Shown here: in pieces, positions 24,532 through 34,417 of the stretch | How the letters are laid out: every line of letters starts with the position of its first letter | Position numbering within the stretch: the first letter of the stretch is position 1 | Assembly (NCBI RefSeq): GCF_001984035.1 | Contig: NZ_CP019449.1 | Location: 682,001 to 746,000, forward strand | Direction of reading: 5' to 3' | DNA length: 64,000 bases | Origin: Sphingopyxis sp. QXT-31 | Lineage (GTDB): Bacteria > Pseudomonadota > Alphaproteobacteria > Sphingomonadales > Sphingomonadaceae | The notes under the pieces: generated by a model | Database searches by the model: none | Told to the model about the DNA's origin: nothing | The model's input: the letters and a program-made list of their open reading frames with translations, nothing else | Position numbers and translations under genes: made by a program

Positions 24532-26658
24532 TCAAGCGGGGACGATGGAAACCGGGATCGCGCTTTGCAGCGACTGGCCGGTGATGGGGTCGTAGGCGAC
24601 GCTCTCGCTGACGAGGCGGTTGGTCGATGCACCATGCTCATGGACGCCGTCGGGGCCGATGTCGGGCCCGCCGAACGCGTGCGCCATCGACACGACGCCG
24701 GGGCGCATATTCTCGGCCGCGCGCGCGACCGCGACGACTTCGCCGACCGCCGAGCGGATGCGGACGGTGTCGCCGTCGGCGCAGGGGATCAGCGCGAGAT
24801 CGTCGGGGTGGAGGAAGGCGGGGTTAGTGGTGCGCTTGGCGCGCAGCGCGGGGAGGTTCTGCCCGGTCGAGTTGAAGCGGTGCCGGCTGCGCCGCGACAC
24901 CATGCGCCAGGGAAAGTCCGGCGTCGGCTGGGCTGCATCGGCATAGGCGATGAGCTGGTCGGGCATTGCGCCAGCCGTCAGGTCGAAGCGCCCCGGCGCC
25001 TCGGGATCGCCCGCCTCGACGACCGGGTGGAGGTCGGCGTAGATCACCGCCTTGCCGTCGACCGTGTCGCTGCGCACCTTGCTCGGCGCGACCGAGCAGC
25101 CCGCGACCATCAGGTCGAGGAAGGCCTCTTTCGTGGGCCGCTCATCCATCGGGCAGGCACCGCCCGCGAGCGGCATGCCGGTGCCGATACGGTGTGCGAG
25201 TTCCCAGAGCATCTCCCACTCCTCGAGCAGCCCTTCGGGCGCTTCGATCATCGCCTCTGTATAGCGGGCGTAGGGGATTTCATACCACCATTCGGAGAGG
25301 TTGCTGATGTCCTCGCGTTCGAGGCACATCTTGGGTGCGAGGATATAGTCGGCGCGTTTCGCGGTGGCTGAGTCGGCATTGACGTCGATCGAGACGAGCA
25401 GGTCGAGCCCGTCGATCGCGCGCGTCATCTTGTCCTGGTCGGGGAAGGCGACCACCGGATTGCCGCCGATCACGATCAGCGCGCGCACTTGGCCTTCGCC
25501 CGGCGTCAGCATCTCGTCGGCCAGGACGTTGCACGGCATTTCCATGCCGAGGTGGGTGAGGCCGCGGATGCGCGAGGTGGGGAAGCCCTCGCCATAGAGA
25601 GCTATCGGCGGCGCGACCTGCGCGCGGCGCGGGGTGACGGGGGTGAAGACGCGCGGGATCGAGCTTTTCTCGCCCTCGCGGCAGAAGCGCCCGCAGATGA
25701 TGTTGAGCGACGAGACGAGATATTGGGTGAGCGTACCGTTGCCCGCCATTTCGGGCCCGGTGCCGGTCGAGACGACGCCCTTGGTGCCGCCCGCGAACAT
25801 GCGCGCCGCGGCGACGAGCTGGCTTTCCTCGACCCCGGCGCGCGCAGCGGCGACCGCGGGGGTAAAATCGGCGACGGCACGGGTAAGGTCGTCGAGGCCG
25901 TCGACATATTGCTGGACGAAGCCCTTGTCATACAGGCCTTCGGACAGGATGACATGGATGATGCCGGCGAGCATTGCCGGGTCTTCGCCTGGGCGCACCG
26001 GCAGGTGAATGTGCGCGAGCGCCGCCACGTCGCTCTCGCGCGGGTCGGCGACGATCAGCTTCAGCCCGCCGTCGAGCGCATCGCGCAGGCGGCGCGAGGG
26101 TGAAAAGGGCGGCAGGCCGCCCGGCGGGCCATAGTGCGAGACGATCGGGTTGTTGCCGATGAAGAAGGCGACGTCGGCCTCGGAGAAGCTGTGCATCCCG
26201 CCCATCCAGTTGCCGTAGCGCATCGTCGTATAGACTTTCGCGGGCTGGTCGAGCGTCACCGATGTGTAGATGTTGCGCGTCCCCAGCCCCTGCGCAAAGG
26301 CCGTCGCGCTGCCCACCCCGGCGCTGTTCTGGAACGAATAGGTCCCGGCGTAGATGGCGACGGCATGCGGGCCGTGCTCGGCGATGATCGCCGACAGCTT
26401 CGCGCCGATCTCGTCGAGCGCGCCGTCGGTCGCAATGTCCGCGAACGCGCCATCGGCGCGCTTCTGCGACACCGTCAGTCGCTGCGGCCCGTGATGCGCC
26501 TCGGCGAGCTGGCGGCCCTTGATACACGTATAACCGCCGAATACCGGATCGTCGGGATCGCCCTGCACCTTGGTCACGCGGCCGTCGTCGATGGTGACCA
26601 GCATCGCACAATTGGCATGGCAGAAGCGGCAGAAACTGCGGCGGACCTCAGGCATCAT
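24532..26658 (-). CDS. Molybdopterin-dependent oxidoreductase (DMSO reductase family)
   Basis: 708 residues. The N-terminus holds a 4Fe-4S motif C-x2-C-x3-C (CRFCHANC) and a fourth Cys in YTCIKG, followed by molybdopterin domains (IYAGTYSFQN, FFIGNNPIVSHYG, LIVIGGNPVVAFPD) and a C-terminal molydopterin dinucleotide-binding domain (SRRSRHRFNSTGQN). No Tat signal, so cytoplasmic. In catabolic clusters such enzymes hydroxylate without O2 or oxidise aldehydes. The start at 26658 (ATGATG after AGGGAGAG) leaves the Cys motif at the N-terminus as is usual; a longer frame overlaps the divergent gene. Confidence 0.9.
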   Translation of the reverse strand: MMPEVRRSFCRFCHANCAMLVTIDDGRVTKVQGDPDDPVFGGYTCIKGRQLAEAHHGPQRLTVSQKRADGAFADIATDGALDEIGAKLSAIIAEHGPHAVAIYAGTYSFQNSAGVGSATAFAQGLGTRNIYTSVTLDQPAKVYTTMRYGNWMGGMHSFSEADVAFFIGNNPIVSHYGPPGGLPPFSPSRRLRDALDGGLKLIVADPRESDVAALAHIHLPVRPGEDPAMLAGIIHVILSEGLYDKGFVQQYVDGLDDLTRAVADFTPAVAAARAGVEESQLVAAARMFAGGTKGVVSTGTGPEMAGNGTLTQYLVSSLNIICGRFCREGEKSSIPRVFTPVTPRRAQVAPPIALYGEGFPTSRIRGLTHLGMEMPCNVLADEMLTPGEGQVRALIVIGGNPVVAFPDQDKMTRAIDGLDLLVSIDVNADSATAKRADYILAPKMCLEREDISNLSEWWYEIPYARYTEAMIEAPEGLLEEWEMLWELAHRIGTGMPLAGGACPMDERPTKEAFLDLMVAGCSVAPSKVRSDTVDGKAVIYADLHPVVEAGDPEAPGRFDLTAGAMPDQLIAYADAAQPTPDFPWRMVSRRSRHRFNSTGQNLPALRAKRTTNPAFLHPDDLALIPCADGDTVRIRSAVGEVVAVARAAENMRPGVVSMAHAFGGPDIGPDGVHEHGASTNRLVSESVAYDPITGQSLQSAIPVSIVPA

Positions 26659-26774
26659 ATCTCTCCCTGATCGCACCCTACGCCGCCGTCGCTGGCAAGC
26701 GACTGGCACTTTTGGCGGTGGCTGGCGGCAGAGCGCGGGCGCAGTTTCGATGCAAAGAAACGGGGAGAGTATCG

Positions 26775-27773
26775 ATGCCGACATCGCGCCAATGGCTGCT
26801 GAACGGACACCCGCGCGGGCGCGGGATCGAGGATGGCGATTTCCAGCTGGTCGAGACCGATATCGGCGCCCCCGGCGACGGGGAACTGCTGCTGAAGACG
26901 CTCTATCTGGGGTTCGATCCGGCGCAAAAGGGCTGGATGGAAAATATCGCCGATTATGTCGCGCCGATGGCGATCGGCGACGTGATGCGCGGCAGCGGGA
27001 TCAGCGAAGTTGTCGAAAGCCATCATCCGGGTTTCGCACCGGGCGATCTTGTCATGGGATCGACGGGCTGGACCGAATGGCATGTGTCGAATGGCGAAGG
27101 GCTGGTGAAGATAGAGACGCAGTTGCCCCCGACTGCGATGCTCTCGGTACTCGGGACAACGGGGGTCACCGCCTATTGCGGGCTGTTCAAGGTCGGCCGA
27201 CCGGTCGCGGGCGATACCGTGCTGGTATCGGGCGCGGCGGGAGCAACGGGGTCGGTCGTCGGCCAGCTCGCCAAGATTGCGGGATGCCGCGCGGTCGGCA
27301 TCGCGGGGGGCGAGGACAAGTGCCGCTGGCTGGTCGAGGAAGCGGGCTACGATGCCGCGATCGATTACAAGGCGGGCAACGTCCGTAAACAGATCAAGGA
27401 GCATTGTCTTGGAGGAGTCAACGTGATCTTCGACAATGTCGGCGGGGCGATCCTCAACGACATGCTCGGCGAGATCGCGACCGGCGCGCGCGTCGCGGTG
27501 TGCGGAGGTATCAGCCGCTACGAGATGGGGACTTTGCCAGCCGGGCCGCAGAATTATTTCAACCTCATCTTCCGCCGCGGTTCGATGGCTGGTTTCATCG
27601 TGCTCGATTGGGCGAGCGAATTTCCCGAAATCCGCAAGCGGCTGGAGGGCTTCGTCCTCGATGGCCGGCTTCACTATCGCGAGGATGTGCAGCAGGGGTT
27701 CGAGAATGCGCCCGATACGCTCAAACGCCTGTTCAGCGGTCAGAACCGCGGCAAGCAACTTTTGAAACTTTGA
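26775..27773 (+). CDS. MDR-family NADP-dependent oxidoreductase (second copy)
   Basis: 332 residues, same zinc-free double-bond-reductase type as the protein at 23506: YLGFDPAQKGWMEN, Rossmann motif VSGAAGATGSVVGQ, FDNVGGAILNDML. The ATG at 26775 follows GGGGAGAG. Divergent from the molybdopterin gene across 116 bases and followed 11 bases later by an SDR gene behind a perfect AAGGAGGT site. Likely reduces an enone or enal intermediate. Confidence 0.9.
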   Translation: MPTSRQWLLNGHPRGRGIEDGDFQLVETDIGAPGDGELLLKTLYLGFDPAQKGWMENIADYVAPMAIGDVMRGSGISEVVESHHPGFAPGDLVMGSTGWTEWHVSNGEGLVKIETQLPPTAMLSVLGTTGVTAYCGLFKVGRPVAGDTVLVSGAAGATGSVVGQLAKIAGCRAVGIAGGEDKCRWLVEEAGYDAAIDYKAGNVRKQIKEHCLGGVNVIFDNVGGAILNDMLGEIATGARVAVCGGISRYEMGTLPAGPQNYFNLIFRRGSMAGFIVLDWASEFPEIRKRLEGFVLDGRLHYREDVQQGFENAPDTLKRLFSGQNRGKQLLKL

Positions 27774-27784
27774 AGGAGGTCGAC

Positions 27785-28594
27785 ATGGGCAGGCTGGCAG
27801 GGAAGCGCGCCGTCATCATCGGCGCAGCATCGGCGGGCAATATGGCGCAGGTGACCGCGCGGCTGTTCGCGCGCGAGGGCGCGACGGTGATGGTCGCGGG
27901 ACGCAGGCAGGAACCGCTCGATGCGCTGGCGGCCGAGATCGGCGGCCATGCCGCGCTCTGCGATATCACCGACAAGGCTTCGGTCTTCGCGCTCGCCGGC
28001 GCGGCGAAGGCGAAGATGGGCGGTGTCGATGTCGCGTTGAACGCCAGCGGCTGGGGGCTGCTCAAGCCCTTGCTCGAGGTGACAGAGGAGGAACTCGCGA
28101 GCATCGTCGCGCTGCAATTCACCGGCGTGCATCATTTCCTCCAGGCTTTCATCGGCGCGATGCTGGCAAACGATCCGACCGGCGGCTCGATCATCCAGAT
28201 TTCCTCGGCGACGACGCGCGCGCCGATCGGCAACCATGCCGCCTATATCGGCACCAAGGCAGGGTCGGAGGCGCTGATCCGCTGCGTCGCCAACGATTTC
28301 GGGGCCGCGGGGATCCGGGCGAACATCGTGTCGCCGGCGTTCACGGAGTCGCCGATGACCGAGGGTGCGTTCGCGACGCCGGGATTGGTCGACGCCTTCC
28401 TGCCGCGCTACCCGCTCGGGCGGCTCAATACCTCGCAGGACGTCGCGAACGCATGCCTGTGGCTGGCCAGCGACGAGGCGTTCGTGACCGGCGAGAATTT
28501 GCAGCCCAATGGCGGGCTAGCGCTGCGCGGCAATCCGCAAGAGGGCGATATTGCGGCGGCGGTTGGCGCCGCGATGGCGAAGTTGCAAGCCTGA
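27785..28594 (+). CDS. SDR-family oxidoreductase
   Basis: 269 residues. The cofactor motif is the variant GAASAGNMAQ instead of GxxxGxG, catalytic Ser is in QISSATTRAP, and YxxxK is intact (AAYIGTKAG). Ends with an extension past the usual C-terminus. Would oxidise or reduce a hydroxyl/keto group in the pathway. Strong ribosome site AAGGAGGT seven bases before the ATG; co-transcribed with the MDR gene upstream. Confidence 0.88.
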   Translation: MGRLAGKRAVIIGAASAGNMAQVTARLFAREGATVMVAGRRQEPLDALAAEIGGHAALCDITDKASVFALAGAAKAKMGGVDVALNASGWGLLKPLLEVTEEELASIVALQFTGVHHFLQAFIGAMLANDPTGGSIIQISSATTRAPIGNHAAYIGTKAGSEALIRCVANDFGAAGIRANIVSPAFTESPMTEGAFATPGLVDAFLPRYPLGRLNTSQDVANACLWLASDEAFVTGENLQPNGGLALRGNPQEGDIAAAVGAAMAKLQA

Positions 28595-28597
28595 AGA

Positions 28598-28731
28598 TCC
28601 TCCCCGTCGCGTAGCGATGGGGAGGGGGACCGCTCGCGCGGCGAGTGGTGGAGGGGCGGCAACGGTAGCGCAATAGCCCCTCCGTCAGCGCTTCGCGTTG
28701 CCACCTCCCCATGGCTTCGCCACGGAGAGGA
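28598..28731. repeat. Dispersed repeat with paired CCTCCCC hairpins
   Basis: Two self-complementary units: CCTCCCCGTCGCGTAGCGA paired with TGGGGAGG on the left, and CCTCCCCATGGCTTCG with its complement on the right, separated by GTGGAGGGGC and AGCCCCTCC arms. Non-coding, between two convergent genes. It has the look of a miniature mobile or REP-like element; could terminate both transcripts. Confidence 0.7.
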
Positions 28732-28735
28732 GCGA

Positions 28736-30316
28736 TCAACCAATCTGCCGCTCGCGCCCTTCCCAATAGGGCGCCCGCAACTCGCGGCGCAGGATTTTGC
28801 CCGACGGATTGCGCGGCAGTGCGGGGATGAAGTCGACCGACTTGGGGCATTTATAGCCCGCGATCCGTGTCCGAGCCCAACCGATGATGTCGGCAGCATC
28901 GGCGCTCGCGCCGTCGCGCAGCACGACGCACGCCTTCACCGCCTCGCCCCTTTTCTCGTCCGGCACGCCGACCACCGCGACGTCGGCCACGGCTGGATGA
29001 CCATAGATCGCATTCTCGACCTCGGCCGGATAGACATTCTCGCCGCCCGAGATGATCATGTCCTTCACCCGGTCGTGGAGGTAGAAATAGCCGTCCTCGT
29101 CGGTGTAGCCGGCGTCGCCGGTGCGCAGCCAGCCTTCGCCGTCGATCGTCTCCGCGGTTGCCTCGGGCCGCCCCCAATATTCACGCATATTCGCCTGCGC
29201 GCGGATCGCGATCTCGCCGATGTCGCGCGGGGGCAGGGGATTGCCGTCGGTATCGATGACGCGCATCTCGACCCCGCGCAATGGCTTGCCGACCGAGCGC
29301 ATCCGCTCGTTGCCCGCGGGGTCGTGGTCCTCGGGCGGCAGCGCGGCGATCGTGCCCGACGTCTCGGTCATCCCGTACATCTGAACGAAGCCGCACTGGA
29401 ACACATCGATGCACTGGCGCAGCAGGTCGAGCGGGATCGGCGAGGCGCCATAGGCGATGTGGCGGAGGCGCGAGAAATCGACTTCGCGTGCGCGGGGCTG
29501 ATTGACGATGATCTGCATTGCCGCGGGGACCATGAAGATTTTCGAGATGCCATAGGTTCCGATCAGGTCGAGCACGCCGCCGGGATCGAATTCGCGCGTG
29601 ATCACGCCGGTCGCGCCGTTGGTCATCACGGTGATGCCGTATCCGGTGCCGCCGATATGGAAACAGGGCATCGCGACCAGGCCAACGTCATCCTCGTCCC
29701 ACCGCTCCCAGTCGGCCTGCAGCGCGGGATCGCGGTCGAGCTGCGAGCGCAGCACCGATCCGTTGGTCAGCACCGCGCCCTTGGGTTTGCCGGTGGTGCC
29801 CGAGGTGTACATCTGGATCACCGCATCGGTCTCGCCGCGCGAGATGTCGGGGTCGACGGTCGGGAAGCTGTCGCGCCAACTCCGGTAGTCGGGGAAGCCG
29901 CTGGCCGGTCCCTCGGTCGCGACGACATGCTCGACGCCCGGAAAGGCGTCGCGGTTTGCGGCGACCAGCTCCGTAAACTCCGGCCCGACGAACAGGATGC
30001 GGGCGCCGCAATTGTCGATGATCCACGCGATTTCGGGCACCGCGAGGCGCCAGTTGACCGGCGTCATGACGCCGCCGGCTTTGGCGACCGCGACCAGCAG
30101 CTCAAAATAGAGATCGCTGTTCTTGCCGAGATAGGCGACGCGGTCGTCGGGCTTCAAACTCAATGCGATCAACGCATTGGCGGCGCGATTGCTGTTCGCA
30201 TCGAAGTCGGCGTAGGTCGTTGCGCGGCCTTCGAAATGATAGAGAATCTGGTCGGGCCGCTCGCGCGCGTTCCGCCGCGCGACGTCGGCGACGCGTTCAA
30301 ATGCTGTGACCTTCAC
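28736..30316 (-). CDS. Acyl-CoA synthetase (AMP-forming, class I adenylate-forming)
   Basis: 526 residues. Adenylate-forming motifs: P-loop YTSGTTGKPKGAV, QMYGMTETSG, and WLRTGDAGYTDEDG, with the C-terminal catalytic Lys in NPSGKILRREL. It activates a carboxylic acid to acyl-AMP, then acyl-CoA. The GTG at 30316 is taken as start because GGGAGAG lies seven bases upstream and the N-terminus then matches the family (TAFERVADVARRNARERPDQ). Directly follows the carotenoid-oxygenase-family gene (13-base gap). Confidence 0.9.
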   Translation of the reverse strand: MKVTAFERVADVARRNARERPDQILYHFEGRATTYADFDANSNRAANALIALSLKPDDRVAYLGKNSDLYFELLVAVAKAGGVMTPVNWRLAVPEIAWIIDNCGARILFVGPEFTELVAANRDAFPGVEHVVATEGPASGFPDYRSWRDSFPTVDPDISRGETDAVIQMYTSGTTGKPKGAVLTNGSVLRSQLDRDPALQADWERWDEDDVGLVAMPCFHIGGTGYGITVMTNGATGVITREFDPGGVLDLIGTYGISKIFMVPAAMQIIVNQPRAREVDFSRLRHIAYGASPIPLDLLRQCIDVFQCGFVQMYGMTETSGTIAALPPEDHDPAGNERMRSVGKPLRGVEMRVIDTDGNPLPPRDIGEIAIRAQANMREYWGRPEATAETIDGEGWLRTGDAGYTDEDGYFYLHDRVKDMIISGGENVYPAEVENAIYGHPAVADVAVVGVPDEKRGEAVKACVVLRDGASADAADIIGWARTRIAGYKCPKSVDFIPALPRNPSGKILRRELRAPYWEGRERQIG

Positions 30317-30329
30317 CGGTATTCTCTCC

Positions 30330-31787
30330 CTATGCTGCGCCGAGCGCTTGTCGATAGAGCATGGAGTCCGCCGCATAGAAATTGCAATGGAACCCCGATG
30401 GGACGCGGAACGGCACCTGCACCAATGCGACCGGCCCCGCGGCGATGTCGAGCGCGTCGAAGATCGCGAGCTCGCTCGTTGCTGCACCCGCGCGGTGGAC
30501 CAACGTCATCGCATAACCGTCTCCTTCGCCCGCGGCACCGACCTTCGGCGCGAAGATCAGTTCGCCGCACGAGGCGCCGTTGCCGAAGTGATAGACATCC
30601 TCCTTGCCGCTCACGGTGTCGAAGCGGAGCACGCCGTCCATCCCCTCGGCGCGGCCGTCGCGGCTATTGAGATTGATATTGGCGAAGCTGTGGCGCGAGG
30701 CGCGGGTCATGAAGCGGTCGTCGGGGCGCGGGAACTGGATGTCGCGGTCGTTGAGCGTCTCCTCCTTGATCCAGGTTCCGTTGCCGTTGGTGCCGGGGTC
30801 GATGGTCCAGCGGCGGAGGCTCTGCTGGGTATCGCCATGGGTCTTTTTCGCGCCCGTCTCGTCGGGGAAGAGCGCGGTGCCGTTCGCGGCGGCGACGTCG
30901 GCGATGATCTCGCCATCCGCTTCCCAGACGTTGAGTTCGTGGAACATGTGGCGCGGTTCATAGTCGAACCAGCGAAGGTCGCTCGCACTGCCCTCGCGCG
31001 GCATCACCCCGAATTTGGTCGGGCGGCCATTAACCCAGGCGGTCATCGGTCCACCCTTCATGAAACGGCCGAGATCGGCGTCGATCGGGATCACCGGGAA
31101 AACGACCCAATTTTCGGTCAGGAAGAAGGTGTGCATCAAGGCGTTGTGCGGCATGTCGATGATCTCGGCCTTGCGCACGCTGCCATCGGCGGCGATCACG
31201 TCGTACCGCAACTGCGGCGCGCCCATCGGGCCGTTGATCGCCATGCCGATGTTGACCAGTTCGCCCGTATGATGGTCGATCTTGGGATGCGCGGAGAAGG
31301 TCGTGGTGATCGTCCCGCCATAATGTTCCTCGCCCAAAGTCTCGAGCGTGCGCGGGTCGAGTGCGACCGCGGGGGCGCCCTCCATCAGCGCGAGCAATTT
31401 GCCGCCATGGACGATGATATTGGTGTTGGCGGTGTTGTAGCGCTTGCCCTGCACTGACGGATCGGCGGTCATCGGGTTGCCGAACAGCCCGAACAGGCGC
31501 TTGCCCGCTGCCTTCTCCAGCTCGAACTTTTCGGTCCGCACCCAGCGGTTGAGCATCGAGGCACGGCCGTCCGCGATGTGGAAAGCATAGACCATGCCGT
31601 CGCCGTCGAACCAGTGATACTCGCCCTCGCGCGTCGGATAGAGCGGCTCGGGGCCGTTGCGATAGAAGACACCGACGAGGTCGGCGGGGATTTCGCCTTC
31701 GACGATCAGGTCGGGCGCGGTCCCTTCGAAGCGCACCGGCTGGTGATGGCCCGACAGATAGGGGTGGTCGAAAAAGGCCTGCGTCAT
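30330..31787 (-). CDS. Carotenoid oxygenase family protein (RPE65/lignostilbene dioxygenase type)
   Basis: 485 residues, a seven-bladed propeller iron dioxygenase that cleaves a C=C bond. Candidate His ligands are spread as in the family: SAHPKID, HNALMHTF, MFHELN and GFHCNFY at the C-terminus. No signal peptide. Bacterial members cleave carotenoids, apocarotenoids or stilbenes. Placed between a TonB receptor gene and an acyl-CoA ligase gene on the same strand, so the cleavage product or imported substrate may be activated to CoA. The ATG at 31787 is preceded by GAGGGACGAGG. Confidence 0.9.
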   Translation of the reverse strand: MTQAFFDHPYLSGHHQPVRFEGTAPDLIVEGEIPADLVGVFYRNGPEPLYPTREGEYHWFDGDGMVYAFHIADGRASMLNRWVRTEKFELEKAAGKRLFGLFGNPMTADPSVQGKRYNTANTNIIVHGGKLLALMEGAPAVALDPRTLETLGEEHYGGTITTTFSAHPKIDHHTGELVNIGMAINGPMGAPQLRYDVIAADGSVRKAEIIDMPHNALMHTFFLTENWVVFPVIPIDADLGRFMKGGPMTAWVNGRPTKFGVMPREGSASDLRWFDYEPRHMFHELNVWEADGEIIADVAAANGTALFPDETGAKKTHGDTQQSLRRWTIDPGTNGNGTWIKEETLNDRDIQFPRPDDRFMTRASRHSFANINLNSRDGRAEGMDGVLRFDTVSGKEDVYHFGNGASCGELIFAPKVGAAGEGDGYAMTLVHRAGAATSELAIFDALDIAAGPVALVQVPFRVPSGFHCNFYAADSMLYRQALGAA

Positions 31788-31905
31788 CCTCGTCCCTCTT
31801 TTCGCTCGATAGTGCATCAAACAAGGGGCGGTGCAACGCGCCGCCCCCTGTTCGCTTGGGCTCCCCCTTTTGCGATCCCGCCGTGCCCGTGGCGGGAAGG
31901 TTCGA

Positions 31906-34278
31906 TCAGAATTTGAAGCCGAGCTCGACCCCGTAAGTCCGCGGCTCGATCGCACCCGAGAATGTGAAGAGGCCCGCCACCGGCAGCGTGCTGCCGATGT
32001 CGCGGACATTGGTCAGATTGCGGCCGAAGACGGCAACGCTGATTTCGCCGCTGCCCGTGAGGAAAGTGTAGGACATTTGCCCAGACAGATTCTCGCGATC
32101 CTTGGTGAAGCAGCGGAAATCATTGGTTACGGCACCAAGCACGATCGGCCGGTTTGCGACGATGCAAGTGGCCGTCTTGCTCTGAAAGCGGAGCAGCACA
32201 TTGGCGTCGAAGCGGCCCGAGCCAATTTCCTTCGAATAATTGACCCCGGTCGAAATCTGATATTTTGGCGCGCGGCGCAAGGTGAGCGTCGATACGTCGT
32301 CCCCGATATTGTCGCCGTTGAGATCTTTCAGGAAGGTGCCGTATTTCGCATCGATATAGCTCGCCGACGCCGTGAAATTCAGCGCGTCGGAGGGCTGGAT
32401 GATCAGCTCCATTTCGGCGCCGGTGATCTTCGCCGAGGCGGCGTTTCCGACGACCGTTTCCTGGGGCTGGGCCGATCCGGGGGGCGAAGGCTGAACGACC
32501 TCCTCCTGCTTGTTGTTATATTTTGTGTGGAACAGGGCGATGTTCGTGCGCAAGGTGCGGTCCAGCCAGTCGGCTTTCAGGCCGACCTCGAATGCATCGA
32601 CAGTTTCCGGGAAATAAGGACCAAGCGATGTGGGCGAAGCCGCTCGTCCGTTGAACCCGCCCGAGCGGAAGCCCGTCGAATAGGATCCATAGACGATCTT
32701 GTTGTCGCCGATTTCATAGGTGGCGTTGGCGCGCCAGGTGAACTTGCCGAAGGACGCCTCGCCCGAACAATTGTTCGCCGGACCGAAGGTCGGAAGCCCG
32801 GCAAGCGGCCCCGGCCCGAAGACCCCCGTCACCCGAACGCACGACCGTCCGTCGAATGTCGGCTGGCTCAATTCGACGAGCCCGACGACCTGCCCATAAT
32901 TGTTGAAAGTTTCTTTTTTGTCGCGGGTGTATCGGCCGCCGACCGAGAATTTGAACTTGTCGGTCAGCGTGAATTGCGCGTCGGCAAACCCGGCATAGGA
33001 CGTCGCCTTGTTGTCGGTGTAGGCGCGCAGCGTCGCTCCCGTGGGGCTCTGCGAGGGCACGGGCCCCAGCCGAGTGAACTGGTCCAGCTGGTAATTGCTG
33101 TTGTAATAATATCCGCCGACCAGCAGGTTGACCGCGTCGCTCAGTTCGGCGACGACGCGCAGTTCCTGGCTGAATTGTTCGAATTTCTGGATACGCCGGG
33201 TAGCGAAGAAATCCGCCGAACTGCCATCAAAATCTTGCGCCACATTCTCGTCGTTGGTGCGATAGCCGGTGACCGAATAGAGCGTCAGATTGTCGCCGAG
33301 CGACCAGGTGATGTTGCCGGTCAGCGCGTCGGTGTCGTTGGTGACGTCATGCGGCGCCAATTGATAGGTGACGTCCATGCCGCGATCGGGAAGGCTGAAC
33401 CGGTTGCACTCGGCGACCGGCGAAAATCCCGGCGCGCCCGCGGCCAGGCAGATCAGGTCCAGGCTCGAGGAGGTCGGTATCGACACCGTCTCGCCGCGTT
33501 CGCGGCTATGTTCGTAAGTGATCTCGGCAGAGAAATCGCTGCTCGGCTCGATCAGCGCGGTAACGCCGCCGCTCAGGGTCTCATATTTGCCGTCGCGCCC
33601 GCCCCTGATGGCGTTGCGGACAAAGCCGTCGGTCTTGTCGTAATAGCCGAAGGCCTTGAGCGCGATGAAGTCGCCCAGCTTGCCGCTGTTCACGACCAAA
33701 CGCGCGCTCTTGGTATCGAACCGTGCGTAGGAGAAGCGGCCCTTCGCCCCGAAGTCGTCGGTCGGCTTGCTGCGCTTCACCTCGATCACGCCGCCGATCG
33801 TGTTGCGGCCGAACAGCGTTCCCTGCGGACCGCGCAGGACCTGCAGGCTTTCGAGGTCGAAACTGTCGAGCAGCTGGCCGGTGTTCGTCCCGATGAAGAC
33901 GCCATCGACGACGACGCCGACGGTCGGGTCGAAACTTTTCTCGATATCTTCGAACGAAATGCCGCGGATGGAAATCGCCGCAGCGCTCGGTCCTGCGGAA
34001 ACGCTGTCGATGACCAGACTGGGAACGCGCCCCGCGACATCGCGAATGTCCTGGACCATGCCGGTGTCCAACGCCTCTGCGTCGAGCGCGGTGATCGCGA
34101 CGGGAACCGACTGCGCACTTTCCTCGCGCTTCTGCGCGGTGACGACGATTTCGCGGATCGCTCCGCCGCTCTCGTCCTGAACAGGCGCTTCCTGCGCGAA
34201 CGCCGGGGTGGCGATGGCCAGGGCGATTAGCGACACCGTGGTATACACGGCAGGCAGCATTCGGGCGTGCGTGATCAT
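31906..34278 (-). CDS. TonB-dependent outer-membrane receptor
   Basis: 790 residues with a signal peptide (VYTTVSLIALAIATPAFA), a TonB-box-like IREIVVTAQKREE, a plug domain (VPVAITALDAEAL, then RGISFEDIEKSFDPT, LRGPQGTLFGRNTIGG) and a long beta-barrel ending in the terminal Phe of ELGFKF. Receptors of this branch, abundant in sphingomonads, import hydrophobic substrates as well as siderophores; no iron-uptake genes are near. Strong GGGAGG ribosome site. First of a three-gene run with the carotenoid oxygenase and acyl-CoA ligase. Confidence 0.95.
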   Translation of the reverse strand: MITHARMLPAVYTTVSLIALAIATPAFAQEAPVQDESGGAIREIVVTAQKREESAQSVPVAITALDAEALDTGMVQDIRDVAGRVPSLVIDSVSAGPSAAAISIRGISFEDIEKSFDPTVGVVVDGVFIGTNTGQLLDSFDLESLQVLRGPQGTLFGRNTIGGVIEVKRSKPTDDFGAKGRFSYARFDTKSARLVVNSGKLGDFIALKAFGYYDKTDGFVRNAIRGGRDGKYETLSGGVTALIEPSSDFSAEITYEHSRERGETVSIPTSSSLDLICLAAGAPGFSPVAECNRFSLPDRGMDVTYQLAPHDVTNDTDALTGNITWSLGDNLTLYSVTGYRTNDENVAQDFDGSSADFFATRRIQKFEQFSQELRVVAELSDAVNLLVGGYYYNSNYQLDQFTRLGPVPSQSPTGATLRAYTDNKATSYAGFADAQFTLTDKFKFSVGGRYTRDKKETFNNYGQVVGLVELSQPTFDGRSCVRVTGVFGPGPLAGLPTFGPANNCSGEASFGKFTWRANATYEIGDNKIVYGSYSTGFRSGGFNGRAASPTSLGPYFPETVDAFEVGLKADWLDRTLRTNIALFHTKYNNKQEEVVQPSPPGSAQPQETVVGNAASAKITGAEMELIIQPSDALNFTASASYIDAKYGTFLKDLNGDNIGDDVSTLTLRRAPKYQISTGVNYSKEIGSGRFDANVLLRFQSKTATCIVANRPIVLGAVTNDFRCFTKDRENLSGQMSYTFLTGSGEISVAVFGRNLTNVRDIGSTLPVAGLFTFSGAIEPRTYGVELGFKF

Positions 34279-34417
34279 CGTCGGTCCTCCCTCTCGCGCC
34301 GTCGCATAGCTTCGCCGGTCGCGTTGGACGGAAGGTCTGCTTAATGCCGCTTTTGAACAATCATCAAAAATATCAGGCGTGCCGTAACGGCCGCAAAGCC
34401 GCTAAATCTGGGCGATA

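Noticed and set aside
23431..25371. A 646-codon plus-strand open frame across the MDR reductase and molybdopterin genes
   Set aside because: Crosses the boundary between two real minus-strand genes and has the typical shadow composition (Arg, Asp, Ala).
31831..34230. A 799-codon plus-strand open frame opposite the TonB receptor
   Set aside because: Low-complexity Arg/Ala/Asp-rich product with no recognisable domain; explained by the codon bias of the receptor gene on the other strand.
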